From the NCBI GenBank assembly GCA_900541555.1, contig UQKE01000015.1:1-39587 (forward strand): a stretch of 39,587 bases of DNA, in the 5' to 3' direction. Made by a program: the position numbers and the translations under genes. Shown in pieces: positions 24,667 through 33,789 of the stretch. This DNA is from an uncultured Porphyromonadaceae bacterium. Its GTDB lineage: Bacteria > Bacteroidota > Bacteroidia > Bacteroidales > Muribaculaceae. The notes beneath the pieces were generated by a model. The model saw only the letters and a program-made list of their open reading frames with translations. It ran no database searches and had not been told where the DNA came from. How positions within the stretch are numbered: the first letter of the stretch is position 1; each line of letters starts with the position of its first letter.

Positions 24667-26001
24667 ATGGAGAATTTGAAATTAAGCATCAAACATGTGT
24701 TGGGCTTTGTCGACAAGGCCCGGATTGACGCGCTCGACCCAATTGCATCGGACGCTGTCGGAAAATTGGAAAACGGAACAGGCGAAGGCTGCGATTATTT
24801 GGGCTGGCTGCACCTTGCTGAAAACATGGAAGGGCAAGTTGCCGAAATTTGTCGCGTTGCGGAGGTGTTGCGGCGCGATTGCGAATACGTGGTGGCGATC
24901 GGCATCGGCGGCAGCTATCTTGGCGCGAAAGCCGTGATTTCCGCGTTGAGCGATTCATTTGCCGACATGAAACCTTCGTCGGGGGCGCGTGTTTTGTTTG
25001 CCGGACATAATATCGGAGAAGACTATATGGGCGAATTGATGGAATTGCTGAGCGGCAAGAAATTCGGCATTATCGTTGTTTCCAAATCAGGCACGACGAC
25101 AGAGCCGGCCATCGCGTTCCGCCTATTGAAAGAAATGTTGGAAAAGCAAGAAGGCAAGGCATTTGCCGCCAAACACATCGTGGCTGTGACCGACGCCCAA
25201 AAAGGCGCGCTCCGGAAACTTGCCAACGATGAAGGCTACGAGACGTTTACGATTGCCGGCAATGTCGGAGGACGTTTCTCGGTGCTTACGCCGGTGGGTT
25301 TGCTGCCGATAGCCGTGGCCGGATTCGACATCCGCCGTTTGCTCGACGGCGCAGCGGCAATGGAAAAAGCCACAGCCGCTGCCAACGATTCAAACCCCGC
25401 ATATCTTTACGCCAAAACGAGAAATGCGCTTTATCGCGAAGGAAAGAAAATAGAAATTCTTGTGAACTACAATCCCAAGTTGCATTATTTCGGCGAATGG
25501 TGGAAACAACTCTATGGCGAGAGCGAAGGCAAAGACCATAAGGGCATTTTCCCTGCGGCAGTCGACAATTCTACCGACTTGCACTCCATGGGACAATGGA
25601 TCCAGCAAGGGGAGCGCACGATATTCGAGACAGTCGTTTCGGTGTCGAAAACGTGCCGCGAGGTGGTTATTCCGTTCGACAGCGACAATCTTGACGGACT
25701 GAATTACATAGCCGGAAAACGGGTGGACGAAGTGAACAAAATGGCGGAACTCGGCACGCTGATGGCGCATGTCGACGGCGGAGTGCCCAATATCCACATC
25801 ACGATTCCCGAACTTTCGGAATATACCATCGGCGGATTGATTTACTTCTTTGAAAAGTCGTGCGGCATCAGCGGATATATCCTTGGCGTGAATCCGTTCA
25901 ACCAGCCGGGGGTTGAGGCCTACAAAAGAAACATGTTCGCGTTGCTCGACAAGCCGGGCTATGAAGAAGAAAGCAAGGCCATCCGCGAGAAATTGGGTTG
26001 A
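24667..26001 (+). CDS. pgi: Glucose-6-phosphate isomerase
   Basis: A 444-residue cytoplasmic enzyme that interconverts glucose-6-phosphate and fructose-6-phosphate. Motifs: [12 protein letters not shown] (about residues 78-89), [16 protein letters not shown] (phosphate site, about 138-153), [14 protein letters not shown] (PGI signature 1, about 200-213), a Glu in [14 protein letters not shown], and [14 protein letters not shown] near the end, with the catalytic Lys. The length is that of the short bacterial form found in Firmicutes and Bacteroidota, not the 550-residue enterobacterial form. The start follows a -7 element. It is probably monocistronic or read into the small secreted protein 26 bp downstream. 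Confidence 0.97.
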   Translation: MENLKLSIKHVLGFVDKARIDALDPIASDAVGKLENGTGEGCDYLGWLHLAENMEGQVAEICRVAEVLRRDCEYVVAIGIGGSYLGAKAVISALSDSFADMKPSSGARVLFAGHNIGEDYMGELMELLSGKKFGIIVVSKSGTTTEPAIAFRLLKEMLEKQEGKAFAAKHIVAVTDAQKGALRKLANDEGYETFTIAGNVGGRFSVLTPVGLLPIAVAGFDIRRLLDGAAAMEKATAAANDSNPAYLYAKTRNALYREGKKIEILVNYNPKLHYFGEWWKQLYGESEGKDHKGIFPAAVDNSTDLHSMGQWIQQGERTIFETVVSVSKTCREVVIPFDSDNLDGLNYIAGKRVDEVNKMAELGTLMAHVDGGVPNIHITIPELSEYTIGGLIYFFEKSCGISGYILGVNPFNQPGVEAYKRNMFALLDKPGYEEESKAIREKLG

Positions 26002-26027
26002 ACCTTAGTTATTTCAATATAAACATT

Positions 26028-26495
26028 ATGAGGAAACGATACGGATTGATTGCCGGAATTGTGCTCTTTTTGAGTGGCGCGGTTCTGGCAGAGAATGGAT
26101 TGATTGTGGAAAAAACGTCGGGCGGCTCGGAGTCGTTTGCTTTTCCGAAGATCGGCAAAATTGTGTTTACGGAAAATGCCATGGAGTTGCACGAAGCGGC
26201 TACGGGCACAGTCCGGACATTTAATTTCGTCGATATCGGGAAATTGTATTTTGGCGATGCCGATGCCGGCGTGACGACTGTCGCAGAAAGCGGGAATTTG
26301 GAATTTTACGCATCGGGCGGGACAATCGGCGTGAAAGGCTTGCCGGAGGCGAAGGATGCTTATGTGGTCGACATGGGCGGTCGCGTTTGCATGGCGCTGA
26401 AACAATGGGACGGCAGTCCTGTTTCGGTTTCTGCCCTTTCGGGCGGCGTTTATATCCTTGTTGTGGAAAACAATGCATTTAAGTTTGTCAAATAA
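26028..26495 (+). CDS. Small secreted protein with type IX-like C-terminal tail
   Basis: A 155-residue exported protein of unknown function. The ATG at 26028 gives a good signal peptide (MRKRYGLIAGIVLFLSGAVLA, cleaved near LAE). The first mature segment (EKTSGGSESFAFPKIGKIVFTE) resembles the short beta motif at the N-terminus of the next gene (MKIYLKDGSVVQYNTENIDSVKFEE), where Bacteroidota proteins often carry a repeated strand. The last 60 residues end VSALSGGVYILVVENNAFKFVK, the pattern of a type A T9SS sorting domain (GxYxxxV...K at the end). It lies 11 bp upstream of the larger secreted gene, so the two form an operon. It is essentially a signal peptide plus two short beta modules. Confidence 0.72.
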   Translation: MRKRYGLIAGIVLFLSGAVLAENGLIVEKTSGGSESFAFPKIGKIVFTENAMELHEAATGTVRTFNFVDIGKLYFGDADAGVTTVAESGNLEFYASGGTIGVKGLPEAKDAYVVDMGGRVCMALKQWDGSPVSVSALSGGVYILVVENNAFKFVK

Positions 26496-26506
26496 AAAAA
26501 TCAGAT

Positions 26507-28207
26507 ATGAAAAAAATACTATTACCGCTGTTGGGTTTCGTCGCGCTTGCGACAGTGTCTGCCTATCCGGAAATGATGAAAATTTATTTGAAAGATGGCA
26601 GCGTAGTGCAATATAACACGGAAAACATCGATTCCGTGAAATTCGAAGAACAGCGTCCGGCGGCTGTCATTACGGTATCGGACGTCACTTTGTCGTCGGC
26701 CAATTTTGTCATTGAGCCGGATGCCGCTGTTGGAACATATAATTTTGGTGTCGTAGAGAAAACCACATACGACGGTTATGCTTCGGTGGAAGCGCTGAAC
26801 GCGGCAGAACTGGAACGCCTTCAAGCGGAAGCCGACGAATGGTGGATGACGCTGCCCGAATATTTGGAATTTGCGCTTTACAACAGTTCGGAAGGAACAA
26901 AAGAATTTACACGCGACAATCTGAACGCTGGAACGGAATATGTGGCTTTCGTCTATGGCTTGTCGACAGACGGCAAAGTGACAACGCCGATTGTGACGGA
27001 AGAATTCCAAACCGGCGCTTTGCAAGCAGTCGAATTTAATTTGAACGTATCGTCGCTGACAGCCAAAGCGGGCATTGTAGGCGCAAATCCTGAAAGCGAC
27101 ATCTATTATTATCTTGGCTATACGTCGGTAGAGGCTTATGAAGAGTCGTTCCATGGCAGCGACGAAGAACTCCTCGACAATGCTTTGGCACAGGTGATCA
27201 ACAACATGATCATGGGCGGCTCGTTTGAATCGCTTGCAAAGAAAGGCGCGACGCGCCTCCAAATGTCTGGGCTCGTCCCGGGAACAGACTATTACGCCAT
27301 TGCTTTCGGCATGGAAAAACGAGGCGAAAATTCGGCGTATGCCACAACCACATTGGCAAAATATGCATTTTCGACTCCGGGATTCACGGTGACAGACGAT
27401 TGCACGTTCGATGTGTCTGTCGACAATGTTTCGGCCATGTTGATGGATTTGACGGTTACGCCTTCGAATGCCTCAACACGCTACTATGTGACGATCAAAG
27501 CCGATTCGGAAACGGCCGGAAAAACGCCGGAACAAGTTGCCGACGAGCAAATCGTGTTTGAAGACGGATTCCAAATCAATTGGGCTACATCTCCGCAAAT
27601 TTTCTCGGGCACGCAAACGCTTAATTCGCGCACGGATCTTGGCGTGACAAATATCAAGCCGGAAACCGATTATACGATTTATGTTTTCGGCGTGAACACG
27701 GATGGCTACCGGACAACCGCTGTCTCGACGAAAAAAGCGCGCACAGTGGCAGCAGAGCCGTCGGATATGACAATCACATTTGAAGGAGTGACCGTCGGCG
27801 AAGAAACAGACTCACAAGACTGGTTCAAGACCAACTATTACGTGTCGTTTACGCCCGTGCCGTCGGTCGACGATGAATACTACTACGTAGGACTTGTTTC
27901 TGTCGACGACTACGAATGGGCAACCGTTTTCGGCGGTTCGGATGAAGACTTCATGAACCAAGTGATAACGGCAGCCGGAGAATATATCACGATGAATTGC
28001 TTCATCGGGCGTCCGGACCAACCTTTGAAGGCTACAGTGGACTATGCCGGGCAGGATTTGAAGCCGGGAACGGATTACTATTTGATAGCCTTTGGCTACG
28101 AAGGAACGGCGACTACGCCGCTTTTCAAACAACAAGTGCGCACTTCCGGCGAATCTGACAGCGGATGGCCCGGCGACGATGGCGGATGGGCGGATTTCGG
28201 AGAGTGA
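26507..28207 (+). CDS. Secreted protein with four tandem FN3/Ig-like modules
   Basis: A 566-residue exported protein, signal peptide residues 1-19. A short beta motif (residues 23-48) is followed by four similar modules of about 120 residues (approximately 50-170, 172-295, 298-425 and 427-550). Each contains a phrase of the type L-x-P-x-T-D-Y (LNAGTEYVAFVYG, LVPGTDYYAIAFG, IKPETDYTIYVFG, LKPGTDYYLIAFG), the hallmark of fibronectin type III or related beta-sandwiches. Modules 2 and 4 share an insertion with YYLGYTSV/YYVGLVSV and GSDEE/GSDED, so they may be one half-repeat duplicated. The C-terminus is Gly/Trp/Asp-rich without a T9SS tail. A surface adhesin or glycan-binding role is only guessed. 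The gene ends before a strong terminator. Confidence 0.8.
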   Translation: MKKILLPLLGFVALATVSAYPEMMKIYLKDGSVVQYNTENIDSVKFEEQRPAAVITVSDVTLSSANFVIEPDAAVGTYNFGVVEKTTYDGYASVEALNAAELERLQAEADEWWMTLPEYLEFALYNSSEGTKEFTRDNLNAGTEYVAFVYGLSTDGKVTTPIVTEEFQTGALQAVEFNLNVSSLTAKAGIVGANPESDIYYYLGYTSVEAYEESFHGSDEELLDNALAQVINNMIMGGSFESLAKKGATRLQMSGLVPGTDYYAIAFGMEKRGENSAYATTTLAKYAFSTPGFTVTDDCTFDVSVDNVSAMLMDLTVTPSNASTRYYVTIKADSETAGKTPEQVADEQIVFEDGFQINWATSPQIFSGTQTLNSRTDLGVTNIKPETDYTIYVFGVNTDGYRTTAVSTKKARTVAAEPSDMTITFEGVTVGEETDSQDWFKTNYYVSFTPVPSVDDEYYYVGLVSVDDYEWATVFGGSDEDFMNQVITAAGEYITMNCFIGRPDQPLKATVDYAGQDLKPGTDYYLIAFGYEGTATTPLFKQQVRTSGESDSGWPGDDGGWADFGE

Positions 28208-28310
28208 TATCCTGTTGGATTGATATTGAAAATGGATTGCAACCGGCAAAAATAACCGGAACGCAAAACAAGAAAATTTACCAAGTCCGCAAAGTATAAA
28301 GTTGAATCGA

Positions 28311-28355
28311 TTGGGGGATGGGAGCGGAAAAAGCAACTCTCATCCCTCAATTTTT
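28311..28355 (+). terminator. Terminator after the secreted-protein pair
   Basis: A 14-bp stem with two G-U pairs (28311-28324 with 28337-28350), a 12-nt loop and TTTTT. Confidence 0.88.
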
Positions 28356-28422
28356 GTTTCTTCAAAACTGCTTTTTCAATCGAGAATTTGTAGTTGAAAG
28401 TGGGGAAAGCTGCCCTAAACTC

Positions 28423-28935
28423 TCAACCATTATTATGTTCCAAATCCAGCAAGAAACTTTTTGCTTCGATGCCGCCGGCGTATCCGCCGAACGAGCCGTT
28501 GCTTCCGACGACACGGTGGCATGGCGCAAAAATGGATAAGGCGTTTGCGCCATTGGCGTTTGCCACAGCGCGTACGGCTTTGGGGCGTCCGAGGCGCGCC
28601 GCCAAGTCGGCATAGGTTATGGTCGCGCCATAAGGTATTTTCAACAACTCTTGCCATACGTTTTTTTGAAAATCAGTGCCGACAAACAGCAATGGCATGT
28701 CGAATGTCCGTCTTTCCCCTTTAAAATATTCATCCAATTGCCGTGCGGCTTCTTGAACGACGGGAGCGGGCTCTTCCGTGAATTTGGCATTCAAAAGGGC
28801 TTGCAAGCGGTTTTCCACTCTTTTGGGATGTAGTTCCTCCGCCCAGTTGCAGAGGCAAAGCCGATTGCCGAAAGCACCGAGCAGCAGTTCCCCGCAAGGG
28901 GATTGGTAGCGTTGAATCGATATTTTACCTTTCAT
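28423..28935 (-). CDS. ogt: Methylated-DNA-[protein]-cysteine S-methyltransferase
   Basis: A 170-residue suicide repair protein that takes alkyl groups from O6-methylguanine. The acceptor cysteine lies in FAPCHRVVGSNG (about residue 139), and the helix-turn-helix-like segment is IPYGATITYADLAARLGRPKAVRAVANANGAN. The N-terminal domain includes SPCGELLLGAFGNRLC. The ATG at 28935 is preferred over an in-frame GTG at 28962 because it starts the conserved fold directly. It follows the MFS gene on the same strand by about 40 bp and may be part of the FadR-MFS-ogt transcript. No Ada-type regulatory domain is present. Confidence 0.95.
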   Translation of the reverse strand: MKGKISIQRYQSPCGELLLGAFGNRLCLCNWAEELHPKRVENRLQALLNAKFTEEPAPVVQEAARQLDEYFKGERRTFDMPLLFVGTDFQKNVWQELLKIPYGATITYADLAARLGRPKAVRAVANANGANALSIFAPCHRVVGSNGSFGGYAGGIEAKSFLLDLEHNNG

Positions 28936-28977
28936 AATGTCGTTGCGTATATTTAGAAACACTGCTTCGCCAATCGG

Positions 28978-30213
28978 TCAGCGGGCCGGCGCGGCTGTTT
29001 TTGCCGGTCGCACGTCGGGCAGCCATACCGCCACGATTCCCAGCAATGGCAGCCACGTGCTGACATGGAAAATGAATTCGATGCTTGTCAAGTCGGCAAT
29101 CCAACCAAAGAAAGCCGAGCCTATGCCGCCCAATCCGAACATCAGCCCGAAAAACACGCCGGCAATCATCCCGACTTTGTCGGGCATCAAGTCGGTGGCA
29201 TAAACAACAATGGCCGAAAACGCCGACGCGATGATCAATCCGGCGGCGATAGCGGCTGCAATCGTCCAAAACAAATTGAGATAGGGCATCGCCAACGCAA
29301 ACGGCGCAGCCCCGAGAATGGAAAAAAGAATGACATATTTGCGCCCGTAGCGGTCGCCCAAAAAGCCGCCGAGAAGCGTGCCGGCAGCAAAAGCGGCAAG
29401 ATACGCAAATAGGCAAAATTGCGATTGCTGCATCGTGACATTGAATTTTTCCATCAAATAAAATGTGAAATAGCTCGTCATGCATGCGTTGAAAAAATAT
29501 TTTGAAAATATCATCAACACCAAAATGGCAAGTGCTTTCCGGACTGCCGATTTTGGATAAGCGCGGGCAGCAAATGCGTCATGATGTTGCTTCTTCAAAT
29601 TGGACAGCATCCGGCGATACCAATTTCCGGCCTTTGCCAAAAGCGCCGAAGCGAGCAGTGCAGCCAAGGCAAACCATCCTACGGCATGTTGTCCAAAGGG
29701 AAGCACAATCAAGGCTGCCAACAGTGGCCCGATGGCGCTGCCGCCGTTGCCGCCCACTTGGAAAATAGATTGCGCCAAACTTTTTTTGCCGCCGGAAGCC
29801 AATTGCGCCACGCGCGACGCCTCCGGATGGAAAATAGACGACCCGCATCCGATCAGCGCAACAGACAGTAGCAAAAGGAGGAAATCCGAAGCGAATGCCA
29901 ACGCCAACAATCCGGCAAGCGTGAAGCACATGCCTGCCGGCAAAGAGTAGGGGCGAGGGTGGCGGTCGGCATATCGCCCGACGAATGGCTGCAATACGGA
30001 CGATGTGAGTTGGAACACCAATGTGATAACGCCGATTTGGGCGAAAGAAAAATCGTATTTATCCTTTAAAAGCGGATACAGCGCAGGAATGACCGATTGG
30101 ATCATGTCGTTGAGCAAGTGGCAAGTTCCCATGATAAACAAAATGGAGAATGCCGTATTTCCTGCCATGCCTGTCGGGAGTGCTTTGATTTTGTCAAATG
30201 CGCCGGTTGTCAT
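28978..30213 (-). CDS. MFS transporter, Fsr (fosmidomycin resistance)-like
   Basis: A 411-residue major facilitator with twelve predicted helices. The first loop after helix 1 has GTCHLLNDMIQSVIPALYPLLKDKYDFSFAQIG, typical of the Fsr-like branch, and the loop 2-3 motif is VGRYADRHPRPYSLP. A second-half copy is LGDRYGRKYVIL. Fsr-like proteins are drug/proton antiporters, though many Bacteroidota members have no known substrate. The start codon at 30213 overlaps the stop of a FadR-type regulator (ATGA), so regulator and transporter are translationally coupled; the regulator probably controls the transporter. Confidence 0.88.
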   Translation of the reverse strand: MTTGAFDKIKALPTGMAGNTAFSILFIMGTCHLLNDMIQSVIPALYPLLKDKYDFSFAQIGVITLVFQLTSSVLQPFVGRYADRHPRPYSLPAGMCFTLAGLLALAFASDFLLLLLSVALIGCGSSIFHPEASRVAQLASGGKKSLAQSIFQVGGNGGSAIGPLLAALIVLPFGQHAVGWFALAALLASALLAKAGNWYRRMLSNLKKQHHDAFAARAYPKSAVRKALAILVLMIFSKYFFNACMTSYFTFYLMEKFNVTMQQSQFCLFAYLAAFAAGTLLGGFLGDRYGRKYVILFSILGAAPFALAMPYLNLFWTIAAAIAAGLIIASAFSAIVVYATDLMPDKVGMIAGVFFGLMFGLGGIGSAFFGWIADLTSIEFIFHVSTWLPLLGIVAVWLPDVRPAKTAAPAR

Positions 30214-30893
30214 TTTTCATCTATTTTTGTGTCTTTCCACAACAGCTTTGCATCGCGCGCGGCTGCTTTTTCGTCGCCGGCTTCAATATGCCGCAGCAAT
30301 TGTTGATGCTCGGGTTGCGTTTCCATCAGGCGGGATGTGTCTTTGTAGATGTATTCATACCCCGCTGCCAAATGAGCCGTCATGTCGTGGTAGAGGCTTG
30401 CCATGATTTTGTTGTGGGTGGCGTTGGCTATTGCTTTGTGAAAATTGATGTCGGCCTCGATGCAAAGTGCTACATCGCCGGACAATGCCGCTTCTTTTCG
30501 GGCGCGAAGATGCTGTTCGATTTTAATCAGATCGTCGTCGGTCCGCCTTCGGGCTGCGATTCGCGCTATTGGCGCTTCCAAGATGTCGCGGATTTCTTGC
30601 AGTTCTTTGATGTCGGCTCGCTCCACTCGTTGCCGAAAAGTTTCGTCAGGGGTTTCAACTTTTTTTGCCACAAACGTGCCGCGTCCTTGTTGCACGCTCA
30701 ACAATCCCATGCTGGAAAGGATTTTGACAGCTTCGCGGATGGAAGAGCGCCCCACTCCAAACAATTTTGCCAACTCCGATTCTGTCGGAAGTTTCTCATT
30801 TTCTTTCAGCTTTCCTTCGTCGATTTGGCGTTTGATTAGCTCTGCGATTTCTTCGGCAAGCGATTTTTTGCGGATTGTTTCATTTACATCCAT
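30210..30893 (-). CDS. FadR/GntR-family transcriptional regulator
   Basis: A 227-residue GntR regulator. The N-terminal winged helix (about residues 10-75) has the signature LPTESELAKLFGVGRSSIREAVKILSSMGLLSVQQGRGTFV. The all-helical C-terminal FCD domain (about 95-215) carries the metal or ligand-binding pattern D-INFHKAIANATHN and a later H-x(n)-H near LLRHIEAGDEKAA. FCD regulators respond to small organic acids or sugars. The ATG at 30893 lies about 43 nt past a -7 element, and an open frame upstream to 31004 has no domain and crosses that promoter. It overlaps the MFS start by 4 bp. Confidence 0.92.
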   Translation of the reverse strand: MDVNETIRKKSLAEEIAELIKRQIDEGKLKENEKLPTESELAKLFGVGRSSIREAVKILSSMGLLSVQQGRGTFVAKKVETPDETFRQRVERADIKELQEIRDILEAPIARIAARRRTDDDLIKIEQHLRARKEAALSGDVALCIEADINFHKAIANATHNKIMASLYHDMTAHLAAGYEYIYKDTSRLMETQPEHQQLLRHIEAGDEKAAARDAKLLWKDTKIDEK

Positions 30894-30935
30894 GTGAAAT
30901 CTTATGATAATATCATCTGATGAATATTCGGCCAA

Positions 30936-30943
30936 CAAAAGTA
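30936..30943 (-). promoter_or_regulatory. -7 element of the fadR-type/MFS operon
   Basis: TACTTTTG on the minus strand, with TTGG 19 bp upstream at 30963-30966 as a weak -33. Its position fits a 43-nt leader. Confidence 0.55.
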
Positions 30944-31093
30944 ACATTATTCCTGCGCGCAGCCAAGAATAAAACCGAAAAGTTAGAGTTGTCAGAGTCA
31001 ACAAGCAAGTGCGACAGCGTTATGCGCAAAAGTTGCAGAAATCGTTTTTGGAAAAGCTCGTAAAAGGAAAAAAGTTTATATAGCCGGAATGGC

Positions 31094-31867
31094 TCATTTC
31101 CCGACAAGGAATGCCACTTCTTTAAATGCGAAACGAAAAACAATGCCATCCGAGGTGGAAAGCGAAAGCATGCCATCGGGGGCAACATCCGCAATTCGCG
31201 CTTCAAAGACAGTGCCTGCCGACAGGACGCGCCGACCGTCGACCGACATCACATCCGTTTCCGCCCGATACGAGTATATGCCGCCGGCGCGATACAACCG
31301 CGACAAATATTCTTCATGCAGCCCTTCCCTGCCTTCGGGCAGCAAGGCATACAATCCGGCAATTTCATCCGCAAGATCGTGCAAAACCGCATCAAGCGGA
31401 ATGTCGTTGCCCGTCAATTGCCTCAACGAAACCGGATTGGGCGCATCTGAGAAAAATTGCCGCTGGTTCACATTCAACCCGATGCCGGCAATCGTATGGC
31501 TTATTTTTCCACCGGAAAGTTTATGCTCGATCAAAATTCCACAAATCTTCTTGTCGCCGACGTAAATGTCGTTAGGCCATTTGACCGTCACGTCCTGCAC
31601 ATATCGCCCCACCACGCGGGCCACTGCAAGCGCAACAACTTCCGACAAGCAAAATTGCTCGTTGGGCGCAATGAGGCAAGGCCGCAACAACATCGACATC
31701 GTAATGTTTTTTCCATCGGCCGATTCCCACGAATTTCCCCGCTGCCCGCGACCCGCCGTTTGGCTGTCGGCATAAACGACCGTCCCCTCCGGAGAAGAAT
31801 CGGCAACAGCAGCCAAGTAGCTGTTGGTCGACACGACCGACGACAAATGCACGTAGTTTAATTTCAT
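31094..31867 (-). CDS. birA: Biotin-[acetyl-CoA-carboxylase] ligase
   Basis: A 257-residue biotin-protein ligase without the N-terminal DNA-binding domain (class I). The biotin/AMP loop is AGRGQRGNSW (about residues 39-48), followed by the conserved KWPNDIYVGDKKICGILIE. It attaches biotin to the carboxyl-carrier protein of acetyl-CoA or related carboxylases. The ATG at 31867 overlaps the upstream gene's stop by 4 bp (ATGA), so translation is coupled to the AAA/TOPRIM gene. Without the repressor domain it is not expected to regulate transcription. Confidence 0.93.
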   Translation of the reverse strand: MKLNYVHLSSVVSTNSYLAAVADSSPEGTVVYADSQTAGRGQRGNSWESADGKNITMSMLLRPCLIAPNEQFCLSEVVALAVARVVGRYVQDVTVKWPNDIYVGDKKICGILIEHKLSGGKISHTIAGIGLNVNQRQFFSDAPNPVSLRQLTGNDIPLDAVLHDLADEIAGLYALLPEGREGLHEEYLSRLYRAGGIYSYRAETDVMSVDGRRVLSAGTVFEARIADVAPDGMLSLSTSDGIVFRFAFKEVAFLVGK

Positions 31868-33489
31868 TCCATTTTTTCCTCCGGTTCTTCTATTTTCGGG
31901 AAAACGGCATCGGGAGAATCCAATCCGAAACATCCTTTTATGGCTTTGCGGATGGCATCTGCGTTTTTCCCGCCGCGTTTCAAGATATTGAACACCGCTT
32001 TGACATAGTCATCTTTTTTGGAGAATCCGCAAAGTTGCGCCACATTCGAATCAATCAACATCGATTTTTGATTGAACACGCGCAACACCGCCCTGTAATC
32101 GCCTTCCTGCACATAACGGTTGAAATTGCGGCAAAGCGCATCGTAGATGGCATGCGGCCTTATTTCCTCCGTCAATCCGGAAAGATGCGTTTCCAAAGCA
32201 TTGATATTGGCGAATTTGCGGTCGACAACCACTTCAATCGTCCGCTTCACCGTGTGCCGCGTATGGAGCAATGCTTGTTGTTTCAAATCGGCTTTGAACA
32301 ATTTCAGCATGTTTGACTTGACCTTCAAAAACACATCCACATCGTTCTTTCCCCGCAATCTTGCCACCGTGCGGATCACGCCTTCAAGCATCATCAAATT
32401 CTCGATTTCAGCCACATCGGGCACAAATATTTTCTTTTCCCGCAAATACTGCACTTCTTTTGCGTTGCGGCGATCGCGGTCGACAATCCCATAGGAATCC
32501 AAATGATGGAAGCTCTGAATGCCATTGAACGACCGCACGGTTTCTATCACTTTGTTGCAACTGCCCATTGCCTTCACCGTATATTCGGGAAAAATCAGCG
32601 AATACAATTTGAAGTCCAAGCTGTGCGTATCGTCGCCTTCGACAAACAGCACCGGCTTGCGCGAACCTATCAAATCGATTATCAATTGGTCCGACAACGT
32701 TTCGTGCGGGCGAATAATTTCATAGTCCCACGCATTCGCCCGAATGTCGCATCCACGAATCCACACCGTGATATTGTCCGTGCGCGAAGCCGGAAATTCA
32801 ATGTCGTGTGTCAGATAGACAAAGGTGCAATCGGGTCGATGCCCTTCAATGGCCGTCCATAGGCTCTGCGTGATTGTGCGATGAAGAAACAGCGTGGGCG
32901 AATCCACGAAAATCACACTGTTGGCCGGAGCATAAAGCGTTGCGCCAATATAAAAGAACACAGCTTTTTCGCCATGCGACAGCCGCATCGGATTAAAGGC
33001 ATCTTCTCCTGCGTCGGTTGTAAACTTGATATTCCCGCCGGCGCGACGCACGTCGTTTTTCGGGAACACCTCTTTCCACAGCTCCACGACAGTGTCGATT
33101 TTAGTGCGCGGCATCGAACCCGCCGGACCGTCATTGCCGGCAATGTTCATTTTATAAGCAAACATGTCGGACATTTCATCGTTCAGCAGCAGGAAAAGAA
33201 GCATCTCAAATTCCGTTTCCGCCACCGGTTTCACGAATTGCACCGACTGCAATGCCTGCGAATAGAGCGTCGCAATCGACATAGGCGCTCCGGCCGCCGG
33301 CAACTCTTTCACGGGAAACAGCGCGTTGAGCGCAGAAATGGCAAACGCTTCGCCCCCCAAATCGGAAATCATTTGATTGATGAAACGCGTTTTCCCTGTC
33401 CCGTTGGCTCCCACTACCGTAATTTGGCGCCGGCCGTTCAACGTCGGGGGGGCTTGTCCGTCGATTCGCTTTGGCAAGGTGATATTCAT
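31864..33489 (-). CDS. AAA ATPase with TOPRIM-like domain (DUF4435-like)
   Basis: A 541-residue protein. An ABC-like ATPase part has Walker A GANGTGKT (residues 27-34), signature RLSHGEKA (169-176), Walker B core VIFVDSP (192-198) and the H-loop LTHD (His 228). The catalytic Glu after the Walker B Asp is replaced by Ser 197. A TOPRIM-like domain follows with FVEGDD (Glu 284) and GIVDRDRR (Asp 337, Asp 339). The combination resembles OLD-family nucleases and the DUF4435 group. Role unknown; conserved Bacteroidota proteins of this type are often called simply ATP-binding proteins. It precedes birA with an ATGA overlap. The long helical C-terminus is uncharacterised. Confidence 0.8.
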   Translation of the reverse strand: MNITLPKRIDGQAPPTLNGRRQITVVGANGTGKTRFINQMISDLGGEAFAISALNALFPVKELPAAGAPMSIATLYSQALQSVQFVKPVAETEFEMLLFLLLNDEMSDMFAYKMNIAGNDGPAGSMPRTKIDTVVELWKEVFPKNDVRRAGGNIKFTTDAGEDAFNPMRLSHGEKAVFFYIGATLYAPANSVIFVDSPTLFLHRTITQSLWTAIEGHRPDCTFVYLTHDIEFPASRTDNITVWIRGCDIRANAWDYEIIRPHETLSDQLIIDLIGSRKPVLFVEGDDTHSLDFKLYSLIFPEYTVKAMGSCNKVIETVRSFNGIQSFHHLDSYGIVDRDRRNAKEVQYLREKKIFVPDVAEIENLMMLEGVIRTVARLRGKNDVDVFLKVKSNMLKLFKADLKQQALLHTRHTVKRTIEVVVDRKFANINALETHLSGLTEEIRPHAIYDALCRNFNRYVQEGDYRAVLRVFNQKSMLIDSNVAQLCGFSKKDDYVKAVFNILKRGGKNADAIRKAIKGCFGLDSPDAVFPKIEEPEEKME

Positions 33490-33789
33490 AGTGTCTTGTA
33501 TTTTCGTGTAAACTTATAAATTATCCGCCTATAAAACAAATTTTCCCACCCCGTCAAACATTAAATCTTCATAAACCGCGACAATAGGACAAAATATGTT
33601 CCTTTCAAACGATTTTGCCAACGCTTGGTTGATCGTCTCTCAACTTTTGCGTACCTTTGCCGCCGTATTAACAATGTGGAAAAATTTGGCTGCTTGCAAC
33701 CACATAAAAAAATGCTAAAACTGCAAAAACGAAATTTCCCATTTTCTTTTCGTCAGATTTAGCTTTTTCCACTAAAAAATAATGGAAAA
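33490..33789. other. Intergenic region with metK promoter and long leader
   Basis: 300 bp between divergent genes. The plus-strand promoter is at 33628-33659. On the minus strand TAAGTTTA near 33512 is a weak -7 candidate for the AAA/TOPRIM gene. The metK leader (about 33667-33789) contains a 6-bp ATGTGG/CCACAT inverted pair. No known riboswitch is recognised. Confidence 0.5.
33628..33659 (+). promoter_or_regulatory. metK promoter
   Basis: GTTG (33628-33631), a 20-bp spacer and TACCTTTG (33652-33659), a near-consensus Bacteroidota promoter. The start codon is about 130 nt downstream. Confidence 0.65.

Noticed and set aside
33667..33789. SAM riboswitch in the metK leader.
   Set aside because: No recognisable conserved core of a known SAM class; kept only as a low-interest finding.
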